The notes under the pieces: model-generated
What the model saw: only the letters and a program-made list of their open reading frames with translations
The model's database searches: none
Told to the model about the DNA's origin: nothing
Shown: positions 1-15,120 of the stretch, piece after piece
Layout: every line of letters starts with the position of its first letter
Numbering within the stretch: the first letter of the stretch is position 1
Program-made: the position numbers and the translations under genes
Assembly: GCA_016801885.1 (NCBI GenBank)
Contig: CM028882.1
Coordinates: forward strand, 17,005,047 to 17,069,046
From: Toxotes chatareus
Taxonomy: Eukaryota > Chordata > Actinopteri > Toxotidae
Direction of reading: 5' to 3'
DNA: 64,000 bases

Positions 1-139
1 TTTGTTTTGTTTTGTTTTTTTTGGCCTATTGGAGAGAGCACTAGGTCCTACTCTGGCATATACAATACAGTACCCTGAGATGTGGAGAGCAACTTCCTGC
101 TATTCTTTTTTTTTTTTTTTTCCCTTAACAACCTTAGTA

Positions 140-175
140 ACCCTGTCTCCTAGAAGTGCCGTTCCCATAACTCCC
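140..175. repeat. Short repeat similar to 37108-37145
   Basis: TAACCCTGTCTCCTAGAAGT followed by GCCGTTCCCATAACT aligns with the 37.1 kb copy at roughly three bases in four. The flanks could not be extended confidently. Confidence 0.3.
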
Positions 176-3100
176 ATTATAATTCCCATTCCCACAACTA
201 AACAGCTTGATTATGTTCAGAGGCAACACATTAACTTGCTAAATATGTACATTAAACAGATATCCTGTTAATCTGGTCTCAATTACATTACATTTTGTAC
301 GAAACATATTTGGAGTTGCAGTTTAGTTGTAAAGAAATGTAATTTTTAGACGACACGGTTGTGTGCAGCCACAGGGGATAACCAAAGTAAACAGGATTCA
401 CCCTCTGGCCACCATGAATGTCTACTCACAATTTCATGGCATTCAAGCCAGTAGTAGTGTAGATATTTCAGATGGACTGACTGACCAACTGACATTGCCA
501 CACAGCTAGCTTAGCTAAAAATCCAATCAATACAATGGAACGCAATACAAGGCTAAGCACAAATCATGCACATTGTAAAAGTGCATTTGAGGCTTGAGGA
601 TTAATAGGTACAAAATACGCATACAATGGAAACTGCATAAAAAAGTGTTTCAAAGTAAGCACAATTAAGTTTTGCTTGCAGCTAAAACATATGACTTAAA
701 GGCCAGATCAAGACTTCTGATAAAATCAAATATGCTACAGTCACTAACAAGGAAATGGGCATAATAAGGCATTTAATGAATTCAGATTCTTCACGCTGAG
801 TATGCAGATAGTGCACAGCAGCCTCCCGTGCATGCTCTGATCATGGAACAAAAGAGCAAGGATGCAGCTCTAAAGGGCATGTTAGCAAGTGCTATTTTAG
901 GGAGGTCAGATGAGGAGCAACACCACTGGAACTGATTATTACAATTATGAAAAAAAAGTCCTAGAGGGTGAGATAGAGAGGGTGATAAGAAAAGAGAAGG
1001 AGGTTACAGAGGAGGTACCCGATGAGTCACATCGGAAAAAAATAGCAGAAAGAAATGGCCATTATGTGAGTCAGACGTAGTAAGTTAGAGAGCAAGTAAA
1101 GTAAAATAAATAAATCAGAGGGAGAGAGAAAGCAAATCTCGTTGAAAACATGCAAAGAGTGAAGGGCGGAAAGATAGTGACAGAGAAAAAAAATATCTCC
1201 AAGGGGAAAGATCCCTATTTCCCTCCAATTTTACATCCTATTAGGTAGATTTGCATGTATCTTTATTCAGCATGTCTCCCCCACCTACAGGCCTGGTGGG
1301 AGATTGCGGAAAGGATGGAGGGGGCAGGATGTGGAAGAGGGAGAGATACAGTAAAAGATGCATGGATGAAAGGAAGATGGGAAATGGAGAAGAAACAGGA
1401 GGGGAAACATGAGGAGCAAAGGAGGAGAGAAGTGAGGACATCATTGATTCGTCCTGCTTCACAGATTCTTTCCCCTCCACTTCTTTCCTTCTCGGTCATC
1501 TCACCTGATAGCTCCGTGTGTTTGTGTGTATGTCTGTGTGTGTGTATATATGTGTGTTTGTGCAACTGTGTGAGTGTGTATGTGTATGGTAGAGAGAAAG
1601 TTCCGAAACTATCTTCATGAGGTAAAATCTGTTAAAATTTAGGAACTATTCTGACTTCTTTAAAGCATGTCACAACGTCTTTCTTTCCTTATTCAATCAC
1701 AGGTTCTAAGATACCATTCGAAGAGCCTCTGTGCCCTCTTCACTCTCCTCGCCTGTAGTCTTCTTTTCCATTTTCTTTGCCTCTCATATTGGAATATTCT
1801 CACATTTATTGTGAGGTCTATTCTGATGCCATCATCTGATTTGAAATGATAGAAACTGCATTCTAAAGAACAAAGTTCAAACAAAATAGATTTATTTTGA
1901 TCCATTTTATTTCATCCAAATTTGTTATTCAGAATAATATCACCATGTTTTGTGGTTATTTATTAAAACTAAACTTCAACTTAGTTTTTTGATTTAGTGT
2001 TACAAAACATTTAGGTTTATTTGGAACCTCTGCTATATAACACCAGCTCTGCATCAACTGAGTAAAAATTTGCAAAGCCATTTTCAATACAAAGAAAATG
2101 TAACAGTGAAAGTCTTAGGCACAGTGACTGAGCCTGTCATCCATAATCATATCTGCTGAAAATACTCTGACATTTTGGGAAATACACTTGTTTTTCTTTG
2201 TGGAGTTAGATGACAAGATTGATATTAATATAATCTTTCTGTGTTGAGGACAGAAATGATGTGTTCGGGACAAGTGCATCCTAGTCCACCAGAAAGACTG
2301 GAGTACAGAGTAACCGCTCGTCTAGTTCCATCAAAGGTGCCTCCAATAAATTATACATTAATACATGCAGACAAAGAAAATAAAACAAAGTGCTTTAACA
2401 AGCATTTAGCTTAGCCGTTGGGGCTGAGAGCTTGGCCCAGTGATACCACACACCATCTCATTTGTCTTGTTCTCATACTGAAGTAGCAGGCTTTGCATGC
2501 TACAAAAAAACCCAAACAAAGCGCCAGGTGATACGTGGATGTACTGACAGCAAGACAATTTGTTTCTGTTTTGACTAAGGTGAGCTGACCCCCCCATCCC
2601 CGCTTTATCATGGACCAATCTCACTACTGAACTCACAGAGATTAAACTGATATTGATCATCTAATTTAACTCCCAGGCAGACAGCAAACAAGCATATTAT
2701 TTCCCAAAAAGCTGAAATTGTCTTTTCAATTCTCAGTCTTATCTTTTGTCCTGTCCTTCTGTGAAGTGTGGCTGAAGCAGGAGTCAGCTACTATAAAGGT
2801 TTTTTTTCTTTTTTCAACCTTTGTAATAACAGCTTTTACCCTCGTGAACCCATGAATACTTGAGTATTTGCAGGCTTCTTCTATTGCTTGATTGATGTCA
2901 GGGATTTGTTTTAGCTGGAAGGTCGTGTCAATCATGAGTGAACACACATGCACTGACCAGCAAGTCATATTCTGGGTGACCACCGCACAGTGGACACTGG
3001 ACACAAATTGAAGCTGACAAACTGCCTCTGGTGTCCTTGGATCAGCTTAAGTTTGGCAGTGCATGTGAATTTTTGCTGTGTGTGTGTGTGTGTGTGTCTA

Positions 3101-4263
3101 TAAATGTGAGAGAGAAGAGAGATATCAAAAAACATAGAGAGAGGGGGGAAAGAGGGAAAGAGTTAGAAAGAAATAAGGGAAGCAAATAAGTGAAGCAAAC
3201 AAATATGAAAACACAGAGGAGTAGGAGACAGCATTTTTTTTAACTTTTACCTGCTGTCACACAAACCCCATTGGGAAATTCATTGTGGTGCCACACAAAA
3301 ACACCCGTTGTGTAAACAGTATGGGTAACACCAAACACTAGCCCAGCAGCCACTCGTCTGCTTCTCCTTTTGTTGAGACAAGCCAGGAGAAGTTTTATTC
3401 CCCAGACACTCTACTGTCAATCCTGTCTCATGTCTCAACCACGGCAGATTTCCTTGCAGTGACATAATGAAAACCAAGCATAAGCACACTGATTTTTAAG
3501 AAAATTCTGCTACTGTATAGACGGATGCATATGATAAGGTTCTGCTGTGTATTTATCACTTAAAGAATTTTGGAATTGATGTGCTGAAAGAGCTCCCAGG
3601 CTCTCATGGAATGAAGGAAAGAAAGTAAGCACGAAAGAAAGAATGAAAGAAAAGCAGTGCTATTGTGCGTGTGCATACAAAAGTTTTCATTCTGCTCCGT
3701 ACCTATTTCTGGAAAACTGTAGACACGACCGTCTGTATAAACCCTGTGCCTGAAAATAAAAACATACAGAGAAATGCTGAGGAAGACAGCATTATAAATC
3801 TCTGATGCCAGCCCCCTTCACCCCTTCACCAGTACAAGATATCCTCGACTGCATTTTAACAAGAATCATCCCTTTTTTTAAACCACATCTGAATGTAAAA
3901 CAGAGTTCTGAAAATGTTGATTCCCACAGTTTTGTTTGTTTGTCTACTGTAAGATAAAGCTCATTCATGATGACATTTAGGCTAAGTCAGATCACTGTGT
4001 ATGAACACAGATCACATTCAGACAGGGAGAGGAAATCATCTCCCATTCTTTCTGTGTCTGGGATGCCATGACATTAATACAACATTACTTCGGGTATAGA
4101 GAGAGAAAGTTAAATGGCCTGTCATAGTGGATAGAAGAATGAATACTCAAAAGAGATTAAAAGAAAGTGGTGGTGGGGAGGATGCAGGGAGGGAGGAGAA
4201 AAAACAAAGAAGCATCCATGTTTGAGCCCTCAGGCTAATGTTTTTATTTAAGTCAAGTCAAAG

Positions 4264-4412
4264 AGATGTATGGATGGATGAGTACACAGGAGAAGTGATG
4301 GATGGACAGATGGGGAAAAGGAGGAATAGGGAGATGAGGTGGGTTGTCAGTCCTTGGGTTAATCTTGGCTGCGTGTTGGATGGATGGATTGAAGGATGGA
4401 TGAATGGATTGA
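4264..4412. repeat. Degenerate (GATG)n region
   Basis: Scattered GATGGATG units with interruptions over about 150 bases, likely an old expanded tetranucleotide repeat. Confidence 0.75.
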
Positions 4413-7400
4413 CAGGAGCAGGGATGTGAAGGTGAGATAAGGGGCAGGCCTAATTGCCTGTGACCTGGTTGTAAACATAGCACTGCTAAGCTGGCAGCAG
4501 AGAATGAAGGAGGGATTGGTGGTAAAGAAATTAGAGTGAGAGAGCTGTGCTATCTGACACCAAGGTTGTGTCCTCGTGTTAAACACACCTTGGCTTTGTG
4601 AATAGGAGCAGACAACTGGCCCGGAGAGAGGAGAGGGGAGAGGATGCCAGCTGAAACTTTGAAGCAGGACAGGAGCATTTCAGGGGCAGGGAGATTGATC
4701 AAGGATTACAGAACAAGGAAGAGATTAAGAGAGGTGAATAATAAATTTGTTAGAGGACAGGAAGGTGAGGTGTCTGCAGAGACAGAAATGTCACAGAGGC
4801 AAGTCAGAACATCATGTGTTAATATTATTGCTCTAGCAAGGAAAAGAGAAGCAGAGGTTTGGTGAATCATGTTTGTCAGGGATAAGGTCTTGCTTCTCTG
4901 TAGGAAAGGTCTCCACTAGGGCAAAGCTCAGTCTGGGGCAAAGCTGCCCAGCAAGGAAATTTAAACTGTACTCCAACTGAAGAATACAAAATAGATGAAC
5001 AGGTAGACACTATGACAGACAGGAAGGCATGAAGGTAAACAAAATACAGTGTACAGGTATAGAGACAGAGATAGGTACAAAGACGAAAACAGATAAAGAT
5101 TAAAGATCATGTGTTTTTTAGATTGACAAACAAAGAAACAAATGTTCACAGGCAGTTTAACACACCCACCTGGAGAAATTAGAAGTCAAGTGAGGGAGAG
5201 GGCCTTCAAAGGTCAAGTAAAGCAATATTAAAGAAAGATCCCCACTGATAGAATATAAGATGCTCATATTTGACAAATTGTCCACAGAACCACCAACGGG
5301 CAAAGAATAAAAGAAATAAAGAGGTGCAGCGAGAAATTCAGATGTGTAAGGAGAACATGTGGCAAACTGGACAGTTGCTTTGGTGAGTGAATAGCAGTGC
5401 CTGACATTACCTTATTTCACCATGAACTTGGTAAATTTCCCATAAACTTATCACATTTTCTTAGAGCTAAATCTGTGCTAGATCTGTGACAAATACTCCC
5501 GCTGGCACCAGCAGACGCAGAGGCTGCCGCGACGATGTAACTGATGAAGGTGCTGTGTGAATTGATGGAACCTAGCAGCACATCAGTCTCACACGGGCCT
5601 CGTTTCAACATCCTGTCCTTAACTCAATTATATTACCAGATACATAATCCTTCTGTCTGAAAGAACCACCCTCTATGACTGGCTTTAGACACTAATTCAG
5701 CAGTGAAACCCTGCCTTCTCAGCGCACAAACGTCACTCATGCCACGATAGCTATCACCGTTTTCTGTAAATCTTCACTTGCTGATCGTATCCACAAATCC
5801 CAAAATGTAAATTTGGTTAGAAATTAAAACTGCTCTTTGTTTTCTGAAGTACAAACATAAATTTAGTGACACTCAAGCTCTCTGGATAGAGGATGAGAAA
5901 GACAAAGAGTAGCTGCATGGCATTAGTTCTTAGGTGTAATCCTGCCTCTAGAGGCCAATCATGGCTTCTTCACTCTTCCACTGAATAATCAGTAAATATT
6001 GGCTGAAAGCTATTAAGAACACCAGCCAATTATTCCCCTTATAATTACTAAGACCTCGTTTTCAGTATGAAGTTTTTTTTTCATCACATATACATTTACC
6101 ATAATAATAGTTCCCCAGGCATCAGTTAACCCCCTAAGAGCCACTTAACTGTCTCAGTAAGGAAAACATTTTCTTTAACCCCACCATAATGTTATGGTCC
6201 AAACTATAGGACAGAGGCACCATAACCCCCCCCCCATACTTCTACTCTTCATTAAAGCTGCAGGCTGTCCTTACACAAGGGATGTAGAACTGGTTATGTA
6301 CTTTGTGTCTCAGAGCACTGGCTGCATGTAACTGGGTATCTGTCCTTGGTAGTTTTCCTTGGCTTCTGCCCTGTGTATTTTGGGATAACATGTAATCCCT
6401 ATGATCCTTAACAAGATTAAGAAATTAGGCTGAACTGAACGCAGGCAATCTACTGATCAAAATGTGTTGTTGTCCTTGTGAAATCTTAAATATGTGAATG
6501 TGTACTGTTCCACTGAAGGGTACTTGAAACTTCTCTTAAATGTGGTTTTATCTATCAGTGTTCAATTCTAAAAATAAGGAAATTAATTTCTCTTATCGCT
6601 TTTTTTTTTTTGCTGCCCCTGGTTTGTCTTCCTCTTTCCCTGATATATGCACACATTCGCTCACACCGCGGCCTATCTCAGTCTAGCAGGGGAATGAATA
6701 CCAAACAATCATATCATGGAATAATCTGTGAGTGAATCACCACATGCCTACAGTAGATTTTCTCATAGGCTTAATAAGCATAGGCAAGAGGGATTTACGG
6801 TGTGTACGTTCCTGTGTGTGTGCCTATGTGTGTGTGTGTGTGGTTACACATACTAAAGTGATTACAGTGGGGGGAACAGATTTGCATTGGTTTGATATGC
6901 CATCCATCTTTCCCTCCCTCTTCTTCCACCTCTTGTCAGCCCTCCCTTTCTCATTTCATTTCCTCTCCTCTCATCTCTTTTCCTGTCATCTCATTCTGTA
7001 GCTCACTCTCTCTCTCGTTCTGCCTTCTCTGACTTCGCAATAGGTCCTATGTAGGTGTGGGCTTTCACTAGGCCACAGAATTATATTAGGGTGTGACTAT
7101 TCATGCTGTTCCTCTGGTCTGCCTATCTTTGTCTTAATTCTCCAGCCTCAAACCATACCCACACTAATGCTGGTAAATTTGTAAACATTTCCATTTCTCT
7201 GTTTATCCTATTCTCCATTTAGCCTTCCATTCACAGCAAGTCAGTGTTTTCTAATCCTGAAAATTGGCTTTAGGAAAAAGCTCTCCTAATTGGACAATGC
7301 TAGGCTGAAGTTGTAGTGTGAATAATGAAAACTGAGGTCTTTGAAAATACAGACATATGATTGTCACCTTGTCAACGTTCCGCAAATATGCGCAAATAAG

Positions 7401-7836
7401 TACTTAAGCTTAGCAATAATGATACAAAAGCAACTTCCTGGCACCTCTAGTTTTTTTTCTGTGATCTCTTATTTTGTACAGTACGTCGGTATGGCTGATT
7501 ATTCAATATCTCTTCAAGCCATTCTCCTGTTGCGTGTGTATGGGAAAAATGTTAAGTGACTTTGGACAAAAGTGCCCAGCAAATGAATGTAATAATATTG
7601 TGTGATTGGCCATATTGAAACAGTCAGGAGCCGGCAGAACAGAGGTTTCCCACAAAACACTAAAAACAGTCTTAATTTTCAGACGCTGTGCCAGGTGGAG
7701 CGTGGGCAGAAAAGTTTCAGGCAGGTAAACTCACAAAGTTGCTCTTGGAACCTAACCTCTCTTGAAATGCAACACAGTGAGCTAATTTGGAAAGAGAAGA
7801 AGAGGAGACATTCACAAACTCAGCTGTTCCTTTTCT

Positions 7837-7939
<103 letters not shown>

Positions 7940-8279
7940 GAATGCACTGGCATTAATAATTTTAACTGCTGATCTTACCCTGTTTCTGTTAGTGATCATT
8001 TTAAATGGAACAGCAAAGGACAAAGCACACAAATAGAGCCACAACAATGTTCACAACAGATAAAATTGATAAAGATTTATTTTAAACAAAGTCTTCAAGT
8101 GAATAGTATTTAGTGCAGAAATTCACCAGCAAAATGTGGCAATTTGGGTAGAAAAGAGATATTGTTTCCCGCCTTTCTTTATTTTTCTTTGTCATGTTTG
8201 TAGAAATTCATTTTCAACACAATTTTTCTAAGTTAACGATATTGATATGGATTGTCCACCTCACTTTCTTACAGCCAAA

Positions 8280-8470
8280 TGCCTTCCTGTGCCATTCTTT
8301 CCCTCCCTGCCTCCTTTTTTCATCTAGATTTCTCTCCCTTCATTTATCAATTTTATTCTTGTCTCTTATGACAGCCTTTGCCATACCTACTCTTCCTTGT
8401 CTCCTCTGTAATGTCCCTCCTTCTCTCCTTCTCTCTCTCTTTTGCTCTCCCTCTCCTTCTCTGCCAGCTA
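8280..8470. repeat. Pyrimidine-rich stretch
   Basis: A CT-rich low-complexity run on the + strand ending in CTTCTCTGCCAGC. It is not associated with a recognised exon. Confidence 0.7.
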
Positions 8471-9221
8471 GGGCTGCAGGCTTTCAGCAGCATTACAGCG
8501 TGTAAACCTCGGATTACAGCAGCCGGAGTCTGCCTAGCACTGCATGCCTCTGTGGATCACAAATACACAAGCGTGTGAATACACACCCACCCACACACCT
8601 CTTCCCCATACCCATGTAAGATATTTACATAGCCACAGACACACATGAACCTTACAGAGAGAAAATACACTTTTGTACATAGCACACAGACATATACAAA
8701 CAGCATAAGAACACATTCAGTACACACACAGCTTACTGCACAAACACCAACACCGTTCTGCCCCATCAGAAGTTCCTTAACTCCCTCTTTACTCCCCATG
8801 TCACTACCACAGCTAACTCACTAGAGGATTAGCTCCCCTCTCCTCATGTGTGTTTACCTAACTTCTCTACTTATTATTGCTGCCATTTACCCCAACTGCC
8901 CTCCCCATGCTTCACTCTGCTGCTTCCCGCCTCCATCCACTTAACACAAGTCGTGAAGGACACAGATAAAGATCACACATTTATTTTGGCTCTCTTGACA
9001 TCTTCTGATGGGGTACCTGTTGAAACAACCCTCTCTCCTAGAAAGTAAGTTTATATGCTACTAATTTGCAACATATTGTGATCTGCCATGTCACAAAATG
9101 TTTTTACTGATCGTACAGTATCAGTAAAACATCAACAGACAACATAATTAAATTGCTTTTCACTGCAGTGTCCTCTCTTGAAATGCAGTACCTGGTCATA
9201 GCAGTTTAAGGCGTGATAAAA

Positions 9222-9402
9222 CTTTATGGTTGTGTTTAGGCATTCAGAGCACTTGGTTAATGTTAGGAAAAGATTGTGGTCTTAGTTAAATGTTAAAAAA
9301 GTCATGTAAGACTACCTGTTTACTTTATTATAATTTAAAAGAAATTACTGCCTTTTCCTAACCTTAGCCAAATAGCTTCTGATGCGTGAACCTAACCACA
9401 AA
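9222..9402. mobile_element. Foldback (MITE-like) element
   Basis: The left arm has ATGGTTGTGTTTAGG (9226-9240) and TTGGTTAATGTTAGGAAAAG (9253-9272). The right arm has CCTTTTCCTAACCTTAGCCA (9351-9370) and GTGAACCTAACCACAAAT (9385-9402). The arms are reverse complements with a few mismatches, in nested order, around a short A+T-rich centre. This is the shape of a small non-autonomous DNA transposon. The text TTTAGGCA..CACTTGGTTA.TGTTAGGAAAAG recurs, as I recall, in common percomorph repeats. Confidence 0.55.
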
Positions 9403-12360
9403 TTGTATGTGAATTTCAGTCTTCTGTAACGTGGTGCTTTGTACACCCACCACCATACATCCCAACCACCTGCCTGCGACTTCCCTGTAGTACCAATACC
9501 AATGTTATTTCATTCAAAACACTGCTGTTAAACATAATCCAGGTTTCAGTTGAATTTTCTGCAAAACGTGTTTTGCTAAATACTCGTATCACAGAGTAGA
9601 TATGATATACGTTCCTAAATAAAGCTCAAACTATGATAATCTCGTTGCCAGGGTTTGGAATCCACTGTGGAAAGCCATTCGATTGTGCAGGTGCTTAAGG
9701 GTTTTTGTTTATTTAAATACACCCACTTTACATTTCATACCTTCATCAGTGTCATAGAAAGTCTTCTTTTCAAACATTTACTGCTTTGGCATTTGATATT
9801 CTGAATGGGTAAAAGTTGCCCTTCTAAGGGCAACGCACCTGAAAATATATATTAGTTTTTCTGGGCAGGAAAGCCGTACGCAGGGAATAGGCGAGAGAAG
9901 AACAAAGAGAAGAGCATTATGTGCCCTGAATTTAATTTTAATTGTTTTGATGTAAAAAGGTGGATCTATCGCTTCATACCACATTAGTTCAACTTTATCT
10001 CCTCTTAACTGCCTTGTGATTTTAAGACTGCTGTTGCGAGTTGCTTTAACCTATTTTTTGTTCACTGTACCCTGCTCTTACCTTCACGTCTCACTGCATC
10101 TGTCTGCATGTGTCTACTGTTGTGAAAGTTGTTTGCACATCCATGATGATCTATCCATCTATTCATTTATTTCTCATTCCCACCCTTCCTATCTCTGCTT
10201 TGTGTGTTGTCCGTGCCTGTTGTCTCTCCCTGCTAGACGAGCATCAGTTTATGTGGGAGGTCAAGAGATGTGTTAATGCAACAAAATGACTGCTTTTGGA
10301 CATAGCAGGCTCAGAGACAGACCCTTGGTTAACAACAGGAATCAGAGTGATGGGTGACAGGACTGAATGTGAGTTTGTGTGCATAAGTGTGTGCGTGTGA
10401 GAGAGCGTGTTGGACAGCTGAGGAGTGAAGGGTGCCAAGTGGATCCTCCTGCCAGAATGGTTATAAAACAGCCCCTAACTGTCCACACGTGCGACACACG
10501 CACATACACATTCTCACACTCTTACAGACCGAAGATGTCAGTGTCCATTTTATTCAGAGGTACAGTACACGACGTCCAGCAGTCAGCTGTCTACCAGACC
10601 TGTCAAGGTTTTAACAACTGAGTCACACTTACTGACTGACTTGAGTGACCAGCTCCCCAGTGTTAATTTTGGCAGCTGGTTTTGTCACTGAGTCTTGTCT
10701 AACTCTCACTGGGTTATAGATTAATTTAATCCTTAAACCTGTTTCCTCAAAGAGCAGGTAACTGCTAGCACTGGCTAGCTGACTGTTCAATGCACATAGT
10801 GAACTGACTGACTGTCTGACAAACTGGGTAACTATCTGAGAGCAGCTGATTGATTGATTTTTTTGATGTCCTTGCCGCTGATGTAAATGTTGTGATAAAT
10901 ACTCATGATTTGTCAACAATTTTCTTTACCTTCATAGTGTATTTCTTCAAAGAAAACGTTGTAGGGAATTTTCACGTTCTTGGCCAACAACAGTAGCCCA
11001 TGGTGTTTGCTGGGATGTGTGTAATATCAAAAACTTTTCAATATACAAAGTTTATTTCAGAAGTAAAATAACTCTGTCTAACTGAAATAGCAGTGGAGGT
11101 TGTATACTTTTTAATTTTTGTTTTTTTTGTTAATTCTCCCTGTTTTTTGAATCGGTGTTAAAATATACAGTCAACTGGTATAGTGGTAATTTTAAAAAAA
11201 GGACAGAGGAAGAAGAAGAGGGCACGGTAGAACTGACCTGGTGCAGTCTCACTTATAAAACAGAAATCCAGCTCTGAGCTTTGTGTGGAACCTGCCAAAA
11301 AGTTTCAGCAGGATCATGACTTTCTGCTTCACTTAGATAGTGATTCACAAAGTTTTAGCAAAGATCTAAATGGATTCTCTAATTTTTCTGAGGATGCTAA
11401 ATAAATCACCCATAGTGGGCTGAATGAAAGCTTGCCCATGTTAGTGGATTAGTGTTTTGAATGTATATCACTGAGATAACCCCTAAGAAATTTGATTAAA
11501 ATTGGTTATGCAGATGAAAGTATAAACTTGCTGAACATATAACATCCCTGATAGTTTAAAACCATAATTCTAAGGCAAATTTTTACATTTCATTCCATTA
11601 TGGTATCTCACCACATACTGTATGTACATGTATAATTTCTAACCCCACATGTATGTACATGCATTATTTATAACCCAGTGGTATTTAATGCCTTTAGATT
11701 ATTCCTGCCAAGCTTAACTTCACTTAACAGTCCCTGGGGATTTACTTCTTCATCTGTAAATGCATCTTTATGTCAAAGGGGAGGTAGTTCATGTGTACTG
11801 CCAGCATGCTTCTTCAGCTATATGTGTGTGAAGTCTTGCCAAACAGATATAAACGGAGTGAAACAACACACACCAAGAAACAAGTTTAAATATTACATAC
11901 ACACTACCACACTTGAGTAAAGTAGTAATTTACTGTACGCTTCCCTGAGTGTGTGTGTGTGTGTGAGAGAGAGAGACAAAAAAAAAATGGAGATATATCC
12001 CTACCTGCCTGCATTCATCCCCAGTACCAGGCAGACATGAGAAATGAAGGAAGGGAGAGTGACAGAAAGTTAAAGAGAAAACAGACAAATAAAGTTGAGG
12101 ACTTCCTCCCATTAACTCTGTCAAAGAACTTTGCAAGTAAGCCATGTCAGGTCGTACGTCCCCACTGGATCTTCAACCTTTCAGCGGTCTTCCATCAGTT
12201 TTGTCATCATCATACTGTACTGTCTGACATCTCCCCTCATTTTCCTATGGGAGGAGTAAAAGCAGTGACAGAGAACATCTTTTTTTTTTTTTTTAAATGA
12301 CTTTGCTCCTGTTTTTCCACCACATCTCTTTCTTACTTTCTTTGTCTGCTTGCTAGTTCA

Positions 12361-12470
12361 CTAATGATAAGACTAATGATAGTAATAGAACTAATAATAA
12401 CACCTACAATAATAATAATACAACTAACAACAATAATAATATGACTAGAAATAGTACTAATATTAACAAT
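12361..12470. repeat. Imperfect (AAT)n region
   Basis: Repeated AATAATAAT units (best at 12408-12420) mixed with ACTAAT and AACAAT variants. Confidence 0.75.
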
Positions 12471-15120
12471 TAATGAGAGTAATAATGGGGGCAGTAAGAG
12501 CCCCGCAGGCGCAGATCCAGACTCCACACCTCCAGAAGCAGAAGTAACGGCAAAAATCGACGAGAGAGATGAGAACACTCTTATATTCCTTAGTTTTACA
12601 CAAACAAATGTATTCTTATTTGCCAAACATGGAGGTGAATTGATTCAAAAGCGATGTTCAGTGAACTCCAAAGCGTTCATAATTTTTATTTATTATAAGG
12701 CAATAATTGAGAAAACATTTCCTTCTCATTCAATTAAAAACAGACGTGGAATAAATTAAATGATAATACAGTTTAATTATTAAGTTATTTACTCATTTAA
12801 AGTTTGATATTTAAAAGCATATTAAACCCTCCCTTACATGAACACATACAGACACACACAGACACACATCTTTCCAACAATTCAAGCAAGCAATAAAACA
12901 GCTTGCAGCTCATCTGGGAAATCAGAACAGAGCTTGTTGTTGTCGCTATTGTAATGATCGGTTTGTATAGGCTGCTGCGAGAGAGAGTATGTGTGTGTGT
13001 GTATGTGCGTAAGACAGAGAGAGAATGAGAGAGTCTGAGTGATCTGGCAGAACCAAATGTACAGTGTATTACTTCAGGTCCTGAACAGGTCATCTGCTAT
13101 CAACATACTCCAGCTCTCAATCTGTTCTTTTGTGTTTGTTTTTGTCCTCTTTATTTTAGCACTTTTTCCATCTCATACTACTTCTGTATGCTCACCACCA
13201 TAATAGGATAATACCACTTAGTTATTCACATAACGGCACACTCAAACCTTTGACTTCGTAATATTCCACACCATTTCAAAATTTTGTGTACCTCATTCCT
13301 CTACTCACCCAAATTCCTGCAATCTGGCTAAGACTGCTAATGATTTCTTGGTATCAGACAAAAAAAAAAATCTACATTCTGAAAGTACCAAAGAATACCA
13401 CACACACCAATTAAGTGACTTAACCATATGACAGTCATTAGTAACAGAAAGCCCTTTGTAAGCCTGAACCACACTGGCTTTCATATATGATCACAGAAAT
13501 GTCTCTTAAGGGTAGCAGAATTTAGTTTTTGTCACTTTTCCTCCAGTCTGTAATGTCATGCACCTCAGATGCACAGTGATGAAAAATAAATTAGAAATTC
13601 AGTCCACAAAACCCTTGAGTGCCCAGAATACGTTTCATGTACAGGCTGTTCCGACACTTCTCATGTACAGCTCACATACAATTTGAATTTCACAAGCCTT
13701 TGTACCCAGGTGATATCATGCTGCTGGTACGCTCTTATGGATCATATCTGAGAGTAGCGACAAACAACCTATGTGGTCATTTATGTTGGAGAACTTGTTG
13801 GAACCAAAATTAGAAGGCTTTCATTTACAATCAAACAGCACAGTGGACAAACATACTTTACATTATCTCATTTACAATCAGTGAGGAGGAGCTAATCAGT
13901 GAAGCTTCTAAAACATCATTGAAAAAAGGTGCCTGAAATCTTTTGGTGAGCTATAATGAGTAGACTTGTCTTGAATGTCCAGAATTTTGTATAGATCTAT
14001 TCTGACAATAGGTGATGTGTAAGCTTTCTCCTGCTGTCTGACAACTTCTGTCATGGTAATGGAGGAGCAAAGAATGTATACAGGCTGGCAGGACAATAAA
14101 GTCATAAGCATTGTGTCAACAAATGTACCATCAGCTGTTTATTTGTAGTCATCAGGATGCCAAGTACACAAAATAACGGTGAAGGACAAAAATATATGAT
14201 AATTGGGACCTTGTGCAACATCTTAATGTAATGACCAGAACATCAGGGAAGGAGCTCACTAAAGGTTAGAGAAATGGAAGGGTATTTTGTTTTGTTTGTT
14301 GTTTTTTGTGACTGTGAACTGTCAGAAGTGAATTTAAGGTAGCTGTAGAACAAAACAAGTAAATCATGTTTAGTTTTAGCAGGAGATAATTAAGTCAAGG
14401 TTTTGGACTGAACATTACACAAGTTAATGGATTTTCCCCATACTATTGTTGACTAGTTTGTTTCAGCCTTGAAACATACAGATGTCAAACTACAAAAGAC
14501 CCTCATAACACAGTAGAAATGAGGCCCATCCTTACATTCTTATAGGCCAGTCCCATCAGAACTGGTGAACATTAGCATCACTGTAAGGTAAGGCTCTTTG
14601 AGAGCAAAGCGTGATCTATTATTCCATTTGATGTTACCTTGTGGAGTCCCTCCAAAGGCAGATAAATGATTGAATGGCAGTAACAGTGCCCAAGGTGATT
14701 TTCTGGAGGCGAAAACTGTTCAGAACTCGAATGAAGTATACCCAAAGCTGTAGTCCCATTCTGCCCATTCTACTATAATTAGTCGAGAAGCTAAGGATAC
14801 TGCAGGTTGGATCATTAGGTCTGGAGATTTTAGTGTTTTTCCAGAGTAGTTCATATTCACTGACTCTCATAGTTATCTCAGAACCTAGATAGTATTAAAT
14901 GCATCACTGCGTATGAATATAGTTTTCAGTTGTCCTCCACTGAATGTGTGATATGAGGTACACTGAAACTTTTCCTCTGCCATCGCCTCCTCTTTGAACT
15001 CTTCCTCTACTTTCATATATATTTTTTTCTTCTCTAAATGTTTGAGTGTGCATTCAGTCAGATACACAATCTCTGTGTTTGTGCTCTGAATGCACAAATA
15101 TGAGACTAGTCTTCTGAAAG

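Noticed and set aside
13610..15100. Several 60-80 codon open frames as a possible transposon coding region
   Set aside because: No transposase, integrase or reverse-transcriptase motif could be recognised on either strand.
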